Assembly: GCA_003229735.1 (NCBI GenBank) | Contig: QIFI01000024.1 | Coordinates: forward strand, 1 to 6,579 | Direction of reading: 5' to 3' | DNA length: 6,579 nt | From: Candidatus Anderseniibacteriota bacterium | Lineage (GTDB): Bacteria > Patescibacteriota > Andersenbacteria > UBA10190 | Part shown: positions 5,377-6,579 of the stretch, piece by piece | Numbering within the stretch: the stretch's first letter is position 1 | Layout: the number at the start of each line of letters is the position of its first letter | The notes under the pieces: model-generated | Seen by the model: the letters and a program-made list of their open reading frames with translations, nothing else | What the model was told of the DNA's origin: nothing | Database searches by the model: none | Made by a program: the position numbers and the translations under genes

Positions 5377-5386
5377 AGTGGCGTTT
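5373..5386 (+). other. Candidate dual-guide match of unit 4 hairpin 1
   Basis: TTGCAGT (5373-5379) equals the last 7 nt of the left segment of unit 4 hairpin 1, and GCGTTT (5381-5386), one base further on, equals part of the reverse complement of the right segment of the same hairpin. This is the arrangement a two-guide RNA reading both DNA strands would need. The match is partial (7 plus 6 bases) and could be accidental. Confidence 0.3.
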
Positions 5387-5390
5387 AAGT

Positions 5391-5396
5391 TATACT
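5391..5396 (+). promoter_or_regulatory. Candidate -10 box of the MBL gene (leaderless)
   Basis: TATACT (5391-5396, 5 of 6 consensus) lies 12 bases before the ATG at 5403, which would put the transcript start at or next to the start codon. No -35 is visible at the right distance and no Shine-Dalgarno precedes the ATG. comEC has a similarly placed TACAGT 12 bases before its own ATG. Confidence 0.35.
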
Positions 5397-5402
5397 GTTT
5401 GC

Positions 5403-5708
5403 ATGAATCGGGCAGTTTTTTTATTGGTGATATTGGGTTTGTTTGTTTTTGGTTCAGGAGTTAGAGCGGAGCAGAAGGTGGTTTTTCTGGACGTGGGGCA
5501 GGGGGACGCGATATTGCTGCAGGATGGGTCCAGGCAGGTGTTGATTGACGGGGGGCCGGGGATGAAGGTGGATTATAGTTTTGGATTGTGGCATAGTTGG
5601 CTTAGCCACCATCCAAAAAAAAACTTAACCATCTCTCGCCCCCTATGCACCAATCTACAACTTTTTCTCAATCAAGAAACACTCACCCTTCGACTTCGCT
5701 CAGGATAA
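5403..5708 (+). pseudogene. Truncated ComEC-type metallo-beta-lactamase-fold protein
   Basis: This is the start of the MBL partner of ComEC, a secreted MBL-fold hydrolase that in fused ComEC proteins is thought to process incoming DNA. Residues 1-22 are a signal peptide (MNR, a hydrophobic core, GVRA before EQ). VVFLDVGQGDA (26-36) and VLIDGG (46-51) are the hallmark first strands of this family. Homology stops at about residue 56 (base 5570): the expected HxHxDH metal site and the remaining roughly 200 residues are absent, and a low-complexity Thr/Leu-rich tail runs to a TAA at 5706-5708. The product cannot be an active hydrolase. The ATG at 5403 is chosen because it starts the signal peptide; the open frame upstream is array RNA. 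comEC is 2.4 kb upstream, separated by the cassette. Confidence 0.85.
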
Positions 5709-5808
5709 ACTGTAGTTATACTACAGCTCATATTTCTCTCATTCGGAAAAGCCGCATCTTGGTACCTAGTGAACGAGATATGGCCAAGTTATTTTTGGAT
5801 GGTGTCTT
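5571..5808. other. Non-coding palindromic stretch replacing the rest of the MBL gene
   Basis: Composition changes abruptly here from G-rich to C/A-rich. Three elements follow. The first is a stem TGGAT.GTGGC (5582-5592) with GCCAC.ATCCA (5605-5615), with one mismatch, followed by an A-tract. The second is CCCTTCGACTTCGCTCAGG (5686-5704), a word I recall as a very widespread dispersed repeat in bacterial genomes. The third is CTGTAGT-TAT-ACTACAG (5710-5726), a perfect 7-bp hairpin. From about 5741 a frame reads IRKSRILVPSERDMAKLFLDGVL and stops at 5810-5812, overlapping the mntA ATG; it could be the tail of a lost gene once coupled to mntA. No complete gene is seen. Confidence 0.55.
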
Positions 5809-6237
5809 ATGAAGTCATTAGAGGAGACAAAGGAGCAGATTGGGGAAATTATGCGGCGGCATGGGGCGGTGCTGGGGTATGTGTTTGGTTCATATGCCCG
5901 GGGCAAGATGACACCGTTGTCGGATGTGGATGTGGCGGTGGTGTTTGGAGAGGAAGTACCAAAAGATAAGCGGTTTGATATCAGGTTAAAAATTGCTCAT
6001 GAAATAGGCAAATTGTTAGGAATTGAGCGGGTGGATGTGGTTGATCTGAAAGATATTACCAGTCCGTTGTTGAAGCATCGGGCGACTTTACGCGGAGAGC
6101 CGGTGCTGGTAAACGATGAAGTCGCGCGTTTGAGAATGGAGCATGGGATACTCCAGGAATATGAGGATACCAGGTATTTGCGTGATATAAATGCTTATTT
6201 TTTACGTCGTCGGTTCGCGACTGGAACTGACAGCTAG
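5809..6237 (+). CDS. mntA: MntA-type nucleotidyltransferase antitoxin
   Basis: A 142-residue minimal nucleotidyltransferase of the type VII toxin-antitoxin family. GSYARGKMTPLSDVD (residues 27-41) is the GSX10DXD catalytic motif (G27, S28, D39, D41), and the acidic VDVVD stretch (75-79) supplies the usual third carboxylate. In studied systems MntA transfers AMP from ATP to a tyrosine in the HepT motif and neutralises the toxin; all residues for this appear present. Length is normal. The ATG at 5809 sits in an ATGA overlap with a short upstream open frame, which suggests past translational coupling; only a weak GGATGG precedes it. The hepT gene follows after 6 bases, so the two form an operon. 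The assignment is strong from motif plus partner. Confidence 0.93.
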   Translation: MKSLEETKEQIGEIMRRHGAVLGYVFGSYARGKMTPLSDVDVAVVFGEEVPKDKRFDIRLKIAHEIGKLLGIERVDVVDLKDITSPLLKHRATLRGEPVLVNDEVARLRMEHGILQEYEDTRYLRDINAYFLRRRFATGTDS

Positions 6238-6243
6238 ACTATT

Positions 6244-6579
6244 ATGACTCAATTAGATGTAGAATCAGTGCAGGCGAAACTAGAGAAACTGGCGGCAGCG
6301 ATTGACGTGCTGGATGAAATTAAAGGGATGGAAAAGGAGCTTTTTTTACGTGATGTGATGGCTAATGGAGCGGCAATGTTTAATCTGGTAATCGGCATCG
6401 AGTTGATTGTGGATATTGGCAACCATATTTTAAACGCGGCTTTTAATAAACCACTTCAAGCATATAAGGAAGTATTGAAGGAGTTAGGTAAACGAGAGGT
6501 GGTGCCGACAGAGTTCGCGGAGAAAAATATAAAGATGGCTGATTTTCGTAATCAGCTGATTCATGCTTATCCTGATGTT
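6244..6579 (+). CDS. hepT: HepT-type HEPN toxin (partial, cut by the window end)
   Basis: 112 codons from ATG 6244 are open to the window edge. The protein is all-helical and belongs to the DUF86/HepT branch of HEPN ribonucleases. FRNQLIHAYPDV (residues 101-112) carries the RX4HXY active-site motif as R102, H107 and Y109; the tyrosine is the residue AMPylated by MntA in characterised pairs. HEPN toxins cut RNA, and HepT has been linked to tRNA cleavage. About 25-35 residues are probably missing, judged by usual family length, so whether the C-terminus is intact cannot be judged. It starts 6 bases after the mntA stop, in the usual antitoxin-first order for this gene pair. Confidence 0.92.
   Translation, partial: MTQLDVESVQAKLEKLAAAIDVLDEIKGMEKELFLRDVMANGAAMFNLVIGIELIVDIGNHILNAAFNKPLQAYKEVLKELGKREVVPTEFAEKNIKMADFRNQLIHAYPDV

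Noticed and set aside
5373..5396. TTGCAG as -35 for the MBL gene
   Set aside because: Only 12 bases separate it from TATACT, too short for a standard promoter.
5280..5402. Upstream extension of the MBL frame
   Set aside because: It overlaps structured array RNA, and the ATG at 5403 begins a clear signal peptide.
5769..5969. 66-codon + strand frame overlapping mntA
   Set aside because: It is an out-of-frame shadow; mntA in the other frame carries the catalytic motif.

Overview
The window (about 6.6 kb, all recognised genes on the + strand) looks like a chromosomal segment of a Candidate Phyla Radiation (Patescibacteria) bacterium. The reasons are a ComEC channel protein separated from a short secreted ComEC-type metallo-beta-lactamase (MBL) protein, a small orphan family that I recall recurring in CPR genomes, and weak or absent Shine-Dalgarno sites on some genes. 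TGA is a genuine stop codon here (comEC ends on it), so this is not a lineage that recodes TGA.

Layout: (1) 1-317, 3' end of ftsZ with its conserved C-terminal peptide. (2) 318-789, a gene-poor stretch with a perfect hairpin, a decayed short-repeat tract, a near-consensus promoter and a structured mRNA leader. (3) 790-1422, an orphan gene of the CPR-recurrent family, closed by an intrinsic terminator. (4) 1532-2959, comEC, the DNA-uptake channel domain only. (5) 2960-5402, an apparent accessory cassette lying between comEC and its usual MBL partner. (6) 5403-5708, the MBL gene, broken after about 56 codons and followed by palindromic non-coding sequence. (7) 5809-6579, a MntA/HepT (type VII) toxin-antitoxin pair, with hepT cut by the window end.

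The cassette is the main discovery. It has a 521-residue protein with a C-terminal helix-hairpin-helix region resembling the IS110 transposase/Nop-type RNA-binding fold but no recognisable nuclease. Directly downstream lie four tandem copies of a two-hairpin RNA unit. In each hairpin a conserved clamp stem encloses a 12-nt variable segment, a conserved mini-hairpin, a second 12-nt variable segment and the closing strand. All 16 variable segments begin with G and 15 of 16 end with T, which leaves a core of about 9 to 10 nt. Clamp sequences vary with compensatory or wobble changes, so the fold is under selection. The architecture resembles both the IS110 bridge RNA (two guide loops) and TIGR-Tas arrays (paired short spacers around a loop repeat, with a Nop-domain protein), but it matches neither exactly as I remember them. 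One dual-guide hairpin (unit 4, hairpin 1) has a paired partial match just downstream of the array, next to the presumed MBL promoter.

No computation was available. Family assignments come from motif recognition, and the RNA structures were paired by eye.
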